Positions 27,001 to 34,816 of a stretch of DNA of 64,000 bases are shown here, piece by piece. The notes beneath the pieces are model-generated. The model had not been told where the DNA came from and ran no database searches. It worked only from the letters and a program-made list of their open reading frames with translations. The position numbers were made by a program, and so were the translations under genes. Source of the DNA: Bacteriovoracaceae bacterium (GTDB taxonomy: Bacteria; Bdellovibrionota; Bacteriovoracia; Bacteriovoracales; Bacteriovoracaceae); contig JAGSHI010000003.1 of the NCBI GenBank assembly GCA_023954635.1, forward strand, positions 1 through 64,000, in the 5' to 3' direction. The stretch's first letter is position 1. The number at the start of each line of letters is the position of its first letter.

Positions 27001-28434
27001 ACTGCAGCAGGCAACACAAGAATTCTTTATAAAGATGTTCTAAAACTCACTATACCGGGTAGACTCTCATTAGCTTTAGATGGAGCAACTCCAGTCCTTA
27101 CGAATTATTCAAATAATACAGTTGTTGATAACGATGAAACACTTCTCCCTACTGCCGGTTCAGGGTACGTCCTAGCTGTAACAGGAGTTCTTGGGGAAGA
27201 TAAAAACTCTGTTAGCTGTATTGCAAAAGTAACAAAAGATGGAAATGAGATAGCTGAGGCAGATATAAAAGATAATCTCAGTCTTAAATGGACCGGCCAA
27301 CAATGTGACAACAAACTAAATTGTAATGGAAAACTTTCTGAGCAATTTAATAATATAGATGTCATCCTTGAAGTTGAGGGTGTCCCAGAAGCTGACTGGA
27401 AAAAGGCCAAGTGTCATGTAACTGAACCAGTTGTAGTTGATCCAAGTCTCTATACTTTAGCTCTCAACAGTGAAGTCAATGGAAACGTATTAACTTGTAA
27501 TGTTAGAGTTCTAAAAGCAGGCGAAGAAGTTGACATGACTCAAGATGGGAAAAAGCTAATCTGGAAAGGTCACGAAGAAAAATGTAATAATGGCCCAGAG
27601 TGTTCAGGAGACATAAACCTAGGATTTAAAGACGTACGAATTGAACTTGCAATAGATGGTGTTGAACCTGCCCTATTGCCTCATACGACATGTAGTGGAG
27701 TTCCTGCTCGAGATTATACTTGGGAAATTTTCCAAACTAAAACCCCTTCAGATACAGACTTAATCTGTAAGTTTGAAATCAAAAAGAATGGTCAGCCAGC
27801 AGCACTTGATGAGGGTATGACACTAGAGTTTTCAGATAGTGAGAAATGTAATGCTGAGACGATGACTTGTACAGGTAAGCTAACTGAAGTTGAGCAATTC
27901 ACGGGAACAATAAAAAAAGAAGGTGATGATAATGTCTCTGTTACCTGCAAGAAAGATGAGCCGGAGCCAGAACCTGAACCGGACCCAATAGCTTGGGGCC
28001 TAGAAGTTGAATATAGTTATGATAAAGATTCAAAAGAGCATGAGTGTAAGGCCAAAGTAGAAATGGACGATAGTTCAGTAAGTCAATCAAGACTTAAAGA
28101 CAAGGGCTATACAATTACTTGGGATGGAAAAGAAGGTTGTACTAACGGTAAGTACAAGTGTTCTTTCGAAAGAAAAGAAGATGAAAGTTTTAACGGGTTA
28201 GATGTTAAAATTATGAAAATCGGAGATAGTGAAGAAGTTGCTCTTGCTAGTGAAATTTGTGCTAACGAGTCTACTGACGATATCTACAATGATGGTGACG
28301 AAGATGAGGATGAGGATTCAGGGCCGACATATATGGGACCATATCATGATTACGGGCCAGGAACTCCACTCGTTCCACCACAACCTATGATGTTGCCACC
28401 GCCAATGACTTATTTTCATTCTAATTTTAACTAG
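24094..28434 (+). CDS. Giant exported multi-repeat protein (1446 residues)
   Basis: A signal peptide (MKLLLVLVLSLSLIQTSL...) starts the protein. Residues about 30-340 are cysteine-containing and end in WNCATCSQRMNMACG. Residues about 350-480 form an Ala/Gly/Lys-rich region with amphipathic or membrane-active character. A coiled or linker region (500-640) is rich in Asn/Thr/Asp. Residues about 650-990 contain several SH3-like beta modules (VGDQVDLRY, VGDDVVVPY, AGDPIRLSS, VGRILSQGTDHIILK). Residues 1022-1395 are four roughly 90-residue modules, each with four conserved cysteines. The tail is acidic, then proline-rich. No family is recognised. It is plausibly a surface or secreted effector or envelope protein of a predator (inference). 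Confidence 0.75.
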   Translation: MKLLLVLVLSLSLIQTSLTPWGQAYAEGGDEETVFETPSSEGDQAILEMLEQVVPLCKDDRGNWKQEVIKVPMTDEDFNCTSLMKMEFDMLNEAGTPEGEKHALQCVTRGMDAQGRLEFARALESMDALSLGLDEHFNCPGKNQDMKSCLGDITCNAVNMITDQFTGGIASKVAQAFGSKSGVCSASTTQTNCFNELIWGIVKNITSNIEGLFSLGKLALDGIKSGYNAVKSWFSRDSGIEEPSREQHIALQQEQDKGILEWVSDAAKKVKEKIGGFFSAMGTFIDQGIKDNFGCAEWSENRYSPIYGGKPRCLKPVVSWNCATCSQRMNMACGIAGYAGGEIVTAYLTGGALALGKAAVKAGAATKIAKAAAATKAFKILATGSKYAAKPFMYAGKAAIGVLKFSGKVGMGIMRVGRKWMLKIGTRMLPISKAGKMKVLRMLLKGERAAIRGITFLPKKYFGAMERAFVAGYHSVDGIKYLAKARAVGRQSAVMRGNEVLDFTTDSSKFNVMKGQFVKNQDEYNRLLQEYNKTIGNLRQLGPDETARITADQIRRLNQLETDNLRLMTQLVDERRVIQTTAATTNNATDITLTANRVDNSVQTTTVVNRVDDTRQVVRTNQGNSVVRNSLDDLGDAGRVTNVGDDAVRSFRVGDQVDLRYKTGRHDKSAIVLAETDKKLKVRYPGEAQSKFHWIEKSNLDLKTTRAYNTRAFVGDDVVVPYRASNGTLARIEAQGAKGDVIQLTYKNPSNGLNGRISGEIIKETKDTIWIRNASNPAGRKINKSFLDLAKTRNFNDTRHLLVTRNLQAGDPIRLSSKGSEISGDVVIVHQKSIHIKDSQGVLHKIRMRDIDKSSIFSTAISPTSGVRLASTNRAVQTTDEIISGTGQSSRVALTTDNVAPTTVVVDNAVTQVSRTSRVSSAVKAKYTAITNQVKPLVGKAQNVVFNLKSNVKQVGRILSQGTDHIILKTAAGNTRILYKDVLKLTIPGRLSLALDGATPVLTNYSNNTVVDNDETLLPTAGSGYVLAVTGVLGEDKNSVSCIAKVTKDGNEIAEADIKDNLSLKWTGQQCDNKLNCNGKLSEQFNNIDVILEVEGVPEADWKKAKCHVTEPVVVDPSLYTLALNSEVNGNVLTCNVRVLKAGEEVDMTQDGKKLIWKGHEEKCNNGPECSGDINLGFKDVRIELAIDGVEPALLPHTTCSGVPARDYTWEIFQTKTPSDTDLICKFEIKKNGQPAALDEGMTLEFSDSEKCNAETMTCTGKLTEVEQFTGTIKKEGDDNVSVTCKKDEPEPEPEPDPIAWGLEVEYSYDKDSKEHECKAKVEMDDSSVSQSRLKDKGYTITWDGKEGCTNGKYKCSFERKEDESFNGLDVKIMKIGDSEEVALASEICANESTDDIYNDGDEDEDEDSGPTYMGPYHDYGPGTPLVPPQPMMLPPPMTYFHSNFN

Positions 28435-28436
28435 AC

Positions 28437-29120
28437 TCAGACTTGTTTTTTGTCTGCACCGTGAATAACTTTATGTTGTTGAATGATCACTCGAAAAAGA
28501 CCACCGGACTTTTCATTCCATTTAATAATTTTATTAAATCTTTCAAATGGTAAAAGCTCACCTAAATTAAAAGCTGGTGTTAAGACCCATGGAAATGAAA
28601 ACTCTCCTAACTTCTCAGCTGCGCCAAGAACATAATCAAAATCTTTTTCATTTTCTATGACTGATTTTATTTGGAATCGACCTTCATACTGCTCTGAAAG
28701 TTTCTTAACACTTTCAAGAGGAGTCTCCACACCAGTCGAAGGAGTTTTAAAATCAAAAGAGATAAAATCAATCGAATCAAAAACTTCGTGAACAAGTCTA
28801 GTCCCAGAGGCCTCAATATTTACAAAGTATCTTCTCGCCTTTAATTCTCTCGCAAGCTTCGAGACAGCAGGAACATTTTTTGGATGAAGTGGATCTCCAC
28901 CAGTTATTGAAACTCGTCTGATTCTGCCTGAATTAGATTTCTCATGTATTTGGACGAGGATTTCATCCATAGAGAGTCCGAGTCTATCTTCAAATTCCCA
29001 AGTATCTTTAGAGTCACAGTTTAAACAACCGATATTGCAGCCCTGAAAGCGTACGAAAACCTGAGGTGTCCCAAGGTGTACACCCTCGCCTTCAGTCGCA
29101 AGATATATAGAATTCATCAT
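28437..29120 (-). CDS. queE: 7-carboxy-7-deazaguanine synthase
   Basis: QueE is a radical SAM enzyme making the 7-deazaguanine core of queuosine. The cluster motif is CNIGCLNC (CxxxCxxC), preceded by YLATEGEGVHLGTPQVFVRF and followed by SITGGDPL, all characteristic of the family. The ATG at 29120 is used because GGAA lies six bases before it and family members start near this point; in-frame ATG at 29132 and GTG at 29150 are alternatives. Other queuosine genes except tgt (37313-38449) are absent from the window. It ends 2 bases from the convergent giant gene. Confidence 0.88.
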   Translation of the reverse strand: MMNSIYLATEGEGVHLGTPQVFVRFQGCNIGCLNCDSKDTWEFEDRLGLSMDEILVQIHEKSNSGRIRRVSITGGDPLHPKNVPAVSKLARELKARRYFVNIEASGTRLVHEVFDSIDFISFDFKTPSTGVETPLESVKKLSEQYEGRFQIKSVIENEKDFDYVLGAAEKLGEFSFPWVLTPAFNLGELLPFERFNKIIKWNEKSGGLFRVIIQQHKVIHGADKKQV

Positions 29121-29252
29121 TATGTTTTCCATTAACCGAAGATATATCACAGAGTTACGAAAATGACAGAGGGAGTCTCACTTTTTTACATATAAAAGTT
29201 GTGTCTAACTCCCCGATTTTGCAGATCTCTCTCTCCAATGCCATAATTGGCC

Positions 29253-29798
29253 ATGGTTATTGAAGAAACTTATAACGAAATTTTAGAAAAACTAAGGGAA
29301 GACAAAAGACCTCTCCTTAGACTTAGTCCTGAAGATATTCAAGATCTCCATACCTATTGGGCCGGGATTCTTGATGCTGAAGCCCCTTCAAAACATCAGA
29401 ACATTATGAAGGTACTTTGTATTCTCGATCATTCTCAAGGTTTATCGAGACCATTACTTCCGCTCTTTATAGAAACTTTGAAGACTGTTAAAAATACTGA
29501 AATTCAAATTTTCACATTGAGTGCTTCAATTAAACATATTGTTGAAACATGGTTTAGGACAGGTGACCCACTTCCCTCTGAATATATTGTAATGATTACG
29601 TCTTTGATTGAAACAACTAAAGAACCTGAAGTTCTCGAATGGTTATTACGAGTTGTTGAGTCTTGTGGCGGACAAAGTTTCAAGTTCAAAGATGTCATCT
29701 TAAAAAATAGACCAGGACTCTTAAGCCTTCTCAATAAACATAATCGTAACTCTATTGAAATAATCGACCTCTTGGTTAAGAGGTGGCCCAATGTCTAA
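29253..29798 (+). CDS. Helical hypothetical protein
   Basis: The 181-residue cytoplasmic protein is predicted almost wholly helical, with HEAT-like spacing of hydrophobic residues. No domain is recognised. The ATG at 29253 is used; an in-frame TTG lies 6 bases upstream, and no clear ribosome binding site is visible for either. It overlaps the next gene by 8 bases, indicating an operon with the zinc-ribbon protein. Confidence 0.65.
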   Translation: MVIEETYNEILEKLREDKRPLLRLSPEDIQDLHTYWAGILDAEAPSKHQNIMKVLCILDHSQGLSRPLLPLFIETLKTVKNTEIQIFTLSASIKHIVETWFRTGDPLPSEYIVMITSLIETTKEPEVLEWLLRVVESCGGQSFKFKDVILKNRPGLLSLLNKHNRNSIEIIDLLVKRWPNV

Positions 29799-30144
29799 TG
29801 ATAAGAAGTTCGATCCAGAAAACCTTTATGAAAAACTAATGAAGGCCAGTAACGCCGCTGAACTTCCTCATTTTAGAAGTTCACCATCTGAAGAAACTAA
29901 AGTTGATATAAGGCCCGATAAAAGTATTGCTCCCGCAAAATTCCTTCCTGACTCAAGTAGGCCAGGTCACTTTCTCGCTCACCCAGTTACTATTGCCGCG
30001 ATGAGGAAAGATATCTTTGTTGGAGGGGCCGAAATGTTTGAAGATTTGGAAGTTCTTTATACCTGTGAAGGCTGCAAAAAAGAGCTCGATTTACAATTTT
30101 GGATATTCTGTCCTTACTGCGAAGCGAAACCTCGCTACAAATAA
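29791..30144 (+). CDS. Small C-terminal zinc-ribbon protein
   Basis: The 117-residue protein has a polar N-terminal half and a C-terminal four-cysteine ribbon, CEGCKKEL ... CPYCEAK, separated by 14 residues. Such ribbons bind zinc and often mediate nucleic-acid or protein contacts. The function is not recognised. Its start lies inside the end of the helical protein gene. Confidence 0.68.
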   Translation: MSNDKKFDPENLYEKLMKASNAAELPHFRSSPSEETKVDIRPDKSIAPAKFLPDSSRPGHFLAHPVTIAAMRKDIFVGGAEMFEDLEVLYTCEGCKKELDLQFWIFCPYCEAKPRYK

Positions 30145-30302
30145 CTGTTTTCACATAGAAAGTAACTCTTTGTAAGATAATAGACCCTTTACGGTGTATG
30201 GTCGTTCTAAGTATCTTTCTTTAAGCACTTTTTAACAAACTTAGGGAATCGTCCTAGATGTAAGAAAGGATTTCTAACATCAAAGACATTAGGGAATGAC
30301 CC

Positions 30303-30330
30303 ATTAAATAAGCTCCAAACTTTATTTAAT
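30303..30330. promoter_or_regulatory. Inverted repeat upstream of dksA
   Basis: ATTAAATAA (30303-30311) and TTATTTAAT (30322-30330) form a perfect 9-bp inverted repeat around 10 bases. No T tract follows, so it is not an obvious terminator; an operator or leader hairpin about 45 bases before the dksA ATG is possible. Confidence 0.35.
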
Positions 30331-30373
30331 AGGTCAGCAATAGGGACTAGAACACACAACAGGAGAACATCTT

Positions 30374-30817
30374 ATGCCAAGAAGAGCAAAGAAGAACGAA
30401 GTCGCGTTTTTAAACAAAACCCAGACAAAAGAACTCAAGAAACTCCTTCTTGAAGAACAACAGAAAATCATCAACACTCAGAATGAAAAAGATAAGTCTT
30501 TTTATTCTTTGAACAAAGATGACATGCCAGACCCAGTTGATGAAGCTTCAGCTAACATTCAGGCCTCCCAAGAACTTCGGTTCAGAAACCGGGAAATTTT
30601 TTATCTTAAGAAGATCAAAAAGGCGCTTGAGAGAGTTGAAGTTGGATCATACGGTGTTTGTGATGAATGTGAAGATCCAATCGGCTACAACCGTCAAAAA
30701 GCACGCTTGACTGCCGAAAAATGTATTCTCTGCAAGGAAGCTGGTGAATATACAGAGAACATGTCCGTAAGAAGGTCAAGTTCTATGGGTAAAACCATAT
30801 CTGAGCTAGGAAGGTAA
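30374..30817 (+). CDS. dksA: DksA/TraR-type RNA polymerase regulator
   Basis: DksA-type proteins insert a coiled coil into the RNA polymerase secondary channel and work with ppGpp. The 147 residues show a basic N-terminus, a long coiled coil (TKELKKLLLEEQQKII and ELRFRNREIFYLKKIKKAL), the tip acidic pair region DPVDEAS, and the four-cysteine zinc finger CDECEDPIG ... CILCKE. AGGAG lies nine bases before the ATG. It is a single-gene unit ending in a strong hairpin. Confidence 0.92.
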   Translation: MPRRAKKNEVAFLNKTQTKELKKLLLEEQQKIINTQNEKDKSFYSLNKDDMPDPVDEASANIQASQELRFRNREIFYLKKIKKALERVEVGSYGVCDECEDPIGYNRQKARLTAEKCILCKEAGEYTENMSVRRSSSMGKTISELGR

Positions 30818-30822
30818 CGATT

Positions 30823-30858
30823 AAATGCATCTCTCCCTGCTAAAGGGAGAGATCATTT
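30823..30858. terminator. Bidirectional hairpin terminator between dksA and the 30840 gene
   Basis: ATCTCTCCCT (30829-30838) pairs with AGGGAGAGAT (30844-30853) around GCTAA, and flanking AAATG/CATTT extend the stem. It includes the 3' end of the minus-strand gene. Confidence 0.75.
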
Positions 30859-31487
30859 ATCCGTAAGAACTCACCTTGATGATGTCTAAGGTGATCAAAC
30901 TCGAAACTCTCAAAAAATCCACTTTGCATTAAGTCCTCTTTCAAGAGTTCCTCTTTAAATTGAAATGTCTCATTGCCCTGGACACTCCACCATTCCCCTT
31001 GGACGGAATAGTCTTTAACTGAGCCATCAAAGACTTTGGAGTCAAGTAGTTGTCTAATTTCATCGTTCGCTATTTTTGAAAATTTTTTAAATGATACTTT
31101 TGCCAAGGTAATGCCGTCACATTCTCCGCTTATTGACTCTGATCGACCTAAACTGACCAACTCAAGTTCTCTGTTTTGATACTTGGTCCAAAGACAAAAC
31201 TTCTTATCTTTATCTGAAAAATTCATCACAACAGATGCCCCGGAACCAGAGCAATGAATGAAGGTTTCAAGAGTTTTAGGCCTCTCCCCTCCAGTAAAGT
31301 TTGAAACAACACCTTGAATAAGTTCTGCTTCTAGAAAAAAGCTGGAATCATTATTGAAGTCTGCGACTCTAACTCCGTCTTGCTCGCTTACCCAACAAGA
31401 GCCTTGGTTTAGGTTCTTTACCGTTAGATCAGTTGCATTTAAATTATAGGAAATCAGAAGGAGAAAAACTCCATAAATACATTTCAA
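30840..31487 (-). CDS. Exported protein of unknown function
   Basis: The 215-residue product starts with a short signal peptide (MKCIYGVFLLLISYNLNA). The only start upstream of this signal is TTG, with AGGGA six bases before it. Four cysteines in the mature part (SCWVS, HCSGSG, FCLWTK, ECDG) could form two disulfides. The family is unknown. Its stop codon lies within the hairpin shared with dksA. Confidence 0.65.
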   Translation of the reverse strand: MKCIYGVFLLLISYNLNATDLTVKNLNQGSCWVSEQDGVRVADFNNDSSFFLEAELIQGVVSNFTGGERPKTLETFIHCSGSGASVVMNFSDKDKKFCLWTKYQNRELELVSLGRSESISGECDGITLAKVSFKKFSKIANDEIRQLLDSKVFDGSVKDYSVQGEWWSVQGNETFQFKEELLKEDLMQSGFFESFEFDHLRHHQGEFLRINDLSL

Positions 31488-31533
31488 TTCCTATCCCTAG
31501 ATTTGATTTTAGTGATGACAACTTATCGGCAAT

Positions 31534-31989
31534 ATGGGACGAAGAATTAGGAATCAATCCGAGTACCAGACTGACAAGAATAGTTTTATGAATGAGTTTA
31601 TATTAGATGTTGTAACTAAATTTTATAAGTCTGCTACGACAGACATTATTATTGGTTATCACTTTAGAAAGATCGCAACGATTGAAGGTAAAGACCCTCT
31701 TTCACCTCCCATCGAGGCCTTTAGTGATCATATCCCAAGAATTGCCTTATTCTGGGAACTTCAATTAACCGGTAAGACCGATCAAGAATTCCCCCCGTTT
31801 GATTTGATTTCAATCCATAAGAAGCTTCATATAAAGAAATCTGAAGTGAGAAGATGGATCATTCTATTCAATGAGACTTTAGATTCTTTGGAGAATAAAG
31901 ACGAAGAAATAATTGAAAAGTGGAAAGTAAAATTAGTGGAATTCGAAAGAAGATTTTTAGATAATACTAATCTTTTTCCTTCAAACTGA
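31534..31989 (+). CDS. Truncated haemoglobin-like protein (group III type)
   Basis: The 151-residue helical protein fits the truncated globin pattern: FYKSATTDIIIGYHF in the B/C region, PPIEAFSDHIPRIALFWELQLTG as helix E/F, the probable proximal histidine in SIHKKLHI, and VRRWIILFNETLDSL as helix G. Group III globins commonly have this HxxL...WxxLF arrangement. The distal-site residues are not the usual tyrosine/tryptophan set, so the assignment is moderate. Possible roles are NO or O2 chemistry in the cytoplasm. The gene overlaps the convergent lipoprotein gene by 23 bases. Confidence 0.65.
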   Translation: MGRRIRNQSEYQTDKNSFMNEFILDVVTKFYKSATTDIIIGYHFRKIATIEGKDPLSPPIEAFSDHIPRIALFWELQLTGKTDQEFPPFDLISIHKKLHIKKSEVRRWIILFNETLDSLENKDEEIIEKWKVKLVEFERRFLDNTNLFPSN

Positions 31990-32383
31990 GTTCATACTCT
32001 TTTTTAGCATCGATAGCATTGTAGGTCTCAATCAAAAACTTTTCCTGTATTGGCTCACCCTTAACATCATCGAATACCCAGTTTCTAGCATAGTATTGGT
32101 TTATCCTTAGGGCCTCTTTCTTAGCGTCTGCAGTTGTTTTAAACATAATAGCGATAACTTCTACTTTCTTGATTTTGATCCGTCTTCCTGTCCCTTTTAC
32201 GCAGCCTTCTCCATAGTTTTTACAAAGAATACGTCTATGTTCTTCGTTATTGGAAATTCCAACCAATTCAATTGTAGGGTCTACTTTTATACCCATGAAC
32301 CAGAGTTGTTTTTGTGTATAAGCTTCTTCTTTGGAGCAAGAAGAAATGAGAAGAAGAATAAAAATCGGTATCAATCTAAACAT
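31967..32383 (-). CDS. Small lipoprotein of unknown function
   Basis: A lipoprotein signal (IPIFILLLISSC, lipidated C16) precedes a 122-residue mature domain with two further cysteines (ILCKNYGEGC) likely forming a disulfide. The rest is mixed alpha/beta (KVEVIAIMFKTTADAKKEAL). No family is recognised. Its end overlaps the globin-like gene on the other strand. Confidence 0.72.
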   Translation of the reverse strand: MFRLIPIFILLLISSCSKEEAYTQKQLWFMGIKVDPTIELVGISNNEEHRRILCKNYGEGCVKGTGRRIKIKKVEVIAIMFKTTADAKKEALRINQYYARNWVFDDVKGEPIQEKFLIETYNAIDAKKEYELSLKEKD

Positions 32384-32419
32384 AGATAGAGTTTAACACA
32401 GAATATTAAAAGAAAATGA

Positions 32420-33706
32420 CTACTTTCGTTTATAACGAGGTGTTTTTTTCGATTTCCTCAGAGGAGCTTTTCTAGAAACCTTCTTCTTGGTTGTAGAACT
32501 CGCCTTTTTCTTGGTTTTCTTTTTACTTGTTTCTCCACCTGCATTTTCTTTAGGTGGTTTTACAGACTTAAGCCTTAAAGCGCTTTGATTTGCGATTGCA
32601 TTGTTTATTTTGGCAATAATTCCTCGATCTCTTGGAGTCACAAAGTTAAAAACGACGCCTTTTCCTCCACCTCGAGATGTTCGACCACAGCGGTGAATAT
32701 AATAGACTGCCTGAAATGGAAGGTCGTAGTTAAGAACCCAAGAGACTTCGTGTATATCAATTCCCCTCGCAGCGATATCGCTACAAATGAGAACTCCTGG
32801 CTTCTTTTTAAACTCACGAAAAGTTTTTCTTCTATCTTTGATATCCATTCCACCATGAAGTGAGTAGATCTTTTTTGTTATTCCTTGCCCATCGAGCTTT
32901 TCTTCAATCTCAGCAATATCTTCCTTTCTATTGACGAAAACGATTCCAGAACCTCTACCTTTCTCTTTGAGAAAACTAGTAAGCATTAAGATTTTATCGC
33001 CTTGATTGAGAAAAACGTTAAAAGTATCGATTTCTTTTTTAAACTGACCTTTGTCTCCACAATTAAGTGTCTTGAACTCAAGCTCTTCAAAAGTGTCTAA
33101 AATTCGTTCTTCAAGGTCATCCGGTCTTGTCGCTGTCAAAAAGAATGTTGAGATATCTCTCTTTGAAATTGCGGCCCAAACGTCTTTGAGGTCTTTAGAA
33201 AAGCCCATGTCAAAAAGCTGGTCGGCTTCATCGCAAATAAGATATTTCCAATTTGAAAATTCGAGCTCTCCTGACTTAATCACAGAAAGAAGTCGACCTG
33301 GATTGGCGACAAGAATATCAACAGGAGAATTAAGAGTTTTCTTTGTTTCTAGTTTCTTTTCTCCACCACTCAAAACTCTTACTCGAAATTTCGCATGGTG
33401 GGCGATAGACTTAAAAACTGATTGAATTTGTCCCGAGAGTTCTCTGGTAGGAGAAAGGATGACAGCAAATGGAGCCCCATCTTTGGCCTCTAAATTCTTT
33501 TCTTCATTTTTAAAGGCCTCAACAATCGGAAGGGCAAAAGACAGAGTTTTACCTGAGCCAGTTGGAGAACTAGCTAGAGTTGCTGAGTTATTTAAAATTT
33601 TTGGGATGACCTGCTCCTGAACAGCGGTAGGCCTTTTGAACTTAGCTTCCTTCAAAAACTCTAAAACTGCTTCATTTTTTAGTAAATCATCAAAACTCTT
33701 GGCCAT
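32420..33706 (-). CDS. DEAD-box RNA helicase
   Basis: All DEAD-box motifs are in order in the 428-residue protein: KRPTAVQ (Q motif), SPTGSGKT (I), PTRELSGQI (Ia), NPGRL (Ib), DEAD (II), TATRP (III, usually SAT), GIVFVNRK (IV), ARGIDIHEV (V) and HRCGRTSRGG (VI). A lysine-rich C-terminal tail of about 40 residues (KKKTKKKASSTTKKK) should bind RNA nonspecifically. The ATG at 33706 has GGAG six bases upstream; a TTG at 33724 is less likely. A terminator hairpin ends about ten bases before this GGAG. Confidence 0.95.
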   Translation of the reverse strand: MAKSFDDLLKNEAVLEFLKEAKFKRPTAVQEQVIPKILNNSATLASSPTGSGKTLSFALPIVEAFKNEEKNLEAKDGAPFAVILSPTRELSGQIQSVFKSIAHHAKFRVRVLSGGEKKLETKKTLNSPVDILVANPGRLLSVIKSGELEFSNWKYLICDEADQLFDMGFSKDLKDVWAAISKRDISTFFLTATRPDDLEERILDTFEELEFKTLNCGDKGQFKKEIDTFNVFLNQGDKILMLTSFLKEKGRGSGIVFVNRKEDIAEIEEKLDGQGITKKIYSLHGGMDIKDRRKTFREFKKKPGVLICSDIAARGIDIHEVSWVLNYDLPFQAVYYIHRCGRTSRGGGKGVVFNFVTPRDRGIIAKINNAIANQSALRLKSVKPPKENAGGETSKKKTKKKASSTTKKKVSRKAPLRKSKKTPRYKRK

Positions 33707-33716
33707 AAACCGCTCC

Positions 33717-33750
33717 AAAAACAAAAAAAGGCCCCTTTAAGGAGCCTTTT
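33717..33750 (-). terminator. Intrinsic terminator between porin and DEAD-box helicase genes
   Basis: AAAAGGCCCC (33726-33735) pairs with GGAGCCTTTT (33741-33750); the odd pair is G-U on the minus strand but a mismatch on the plus strand, and a long T tract follows only on the minus strand. Confidence 0.85.
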
Positions 33751-33775
33751 AGTATGTAGCAAATTTTTTCTAAAA

Positions 33776-34816
33776 TTACCAAGTAACTCTAAGAGCGGCC
33801 GTTAAACCGTAAACTTCCTCTCCAAAGCCTTTATTTAGTTGGAAATTAAGCTTCACAAGAGGCACTCCAAGACCAAGTCCTACAAACGCTCTTGGAAGAA
33901 ATGTTGTTGGACCGTCTTTTTGACCAAGATCAAGGTTAGCAGTCAGACTTGTACCACCTGGAGCAGTACCACCCAGAGTAATTGGTGCATTAACATTGGC
34001 AATCGATTCAGCAGACCCAAAACTCACATCAAGTCCAGCACCACCATAAAGAGTAAAGATATAACCAAGAGTTACAGCCGTTGAAGCTTCAACTGGAATC
34101 GACATGGTTGTCACTTTCGCACCTGCCTTAACTGTACCGGCAATATTGGCTGTAATCCCACCATCAGTATAAGTTGTTGTTTCTGTATTTGTGTATGCAA
34201 GCTCCAGTGAAGTGTATTCAAACCCTGTTGAAACATTCACACCATGCCAGTGTAAAAGCTTTGCTGGAAGGATCGCTTTCTCTTCAACAATTCTATATCG
34301 GCCGTGAATACCAAAGTTAGTAAATTTTGCATTAAAATCAGTATCGTCTTTACTAAAAGTAAAGAAGTTAACCATGAGCTTAACTTTATTAGGATCGAAA
34401 TACTCCCACTCAGGAAGATCAAACATTCCCATATTAATCCCAAGCATTAAGGAAGGAGAAAGACCAATACCTCTTAGTTGCTCGCCATCAATATCTCCAC
34501 CGAGAAGATCTGAAAGAGTGTTATTTCCTACGTGAGCACCAACTCCAACTCCAAGACCGACAACAAAGACATCGATATCGTTAATATAATCTGTTCCAAT
34601 CCCTTTTTGAGATGCTGCTGCAGCATCGGCCATACCAGCAAGATATGATGATTGATCGGCATCAGGAAGGTCAGCATTTAAGTCAGCCTTCATCGTAGCG
34701 ATTACAGGTGCCAATGTATTACAATTGGCTACAGATCCAGTACATGTGATTTCCAGTAGTGTTGCATATGAGTTTGACGTCATCGTAAGTGCTAAAAAGA
34801 GAACTAACTTTTTCAT
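33776..34816 (-). CDS. Outer-membrane beta-barrel (porin-like) protein
   Basis: The 346-residue protein has a signal peptide (MKKLVLFLALTMTSNSYA), many alternating beta strands with aromatic girdle residues, glycine-rich turns and a C-terminal aromatic residue (LRVTW), as required for outer-membrane barrel assembly. Two cysteines near the N-terminus (ITCTGSVANC) may pair. It resembles the unique barrel proteins of Bacteriovoracaceae in general style, but no specific porin family is recognised. A good terminator follows, and it is divergent from the FHA gene. Confidence 0.78.
   Translation of the reverse strand: MKKLVLFLALTMTSNSYATLLEITCTGSVANCNTLAPVIATMKADLNADLPDADQSSYLAGMADAAAASQKGIGTDYINDIDVFVVGLGVGVGAHVGNNTLSDLLGGDIDGEQLRGIGLSPSLMLGINMGMFDLPEWEYFDPNKVKLMVNFFTFSKDDTDFNAKFTNFGIHGRYRIVEEKAILPAKLLHWHGVNVSTGFEYTSLELAYTNTETTTYTDGGITANIAGTVKAGAKVTTMSIPVEASTAVTLGYIFTLYGGAGLDVSFGSAESIANVNAPITLGGTAPGGTSLTANLDLGQKDGPTTFLPRAFVGLGLGVPLVKLNFQLNKGFGEEVYGLTAALRVTW

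Noticed and set aside
24094-28434. Polymorphic toxin or Rhs-type protein
   Set aside because: No YD repeats, no PAAR or VgrG partner, no C-terminal nuclease-like domain and no immunity gene downstream.
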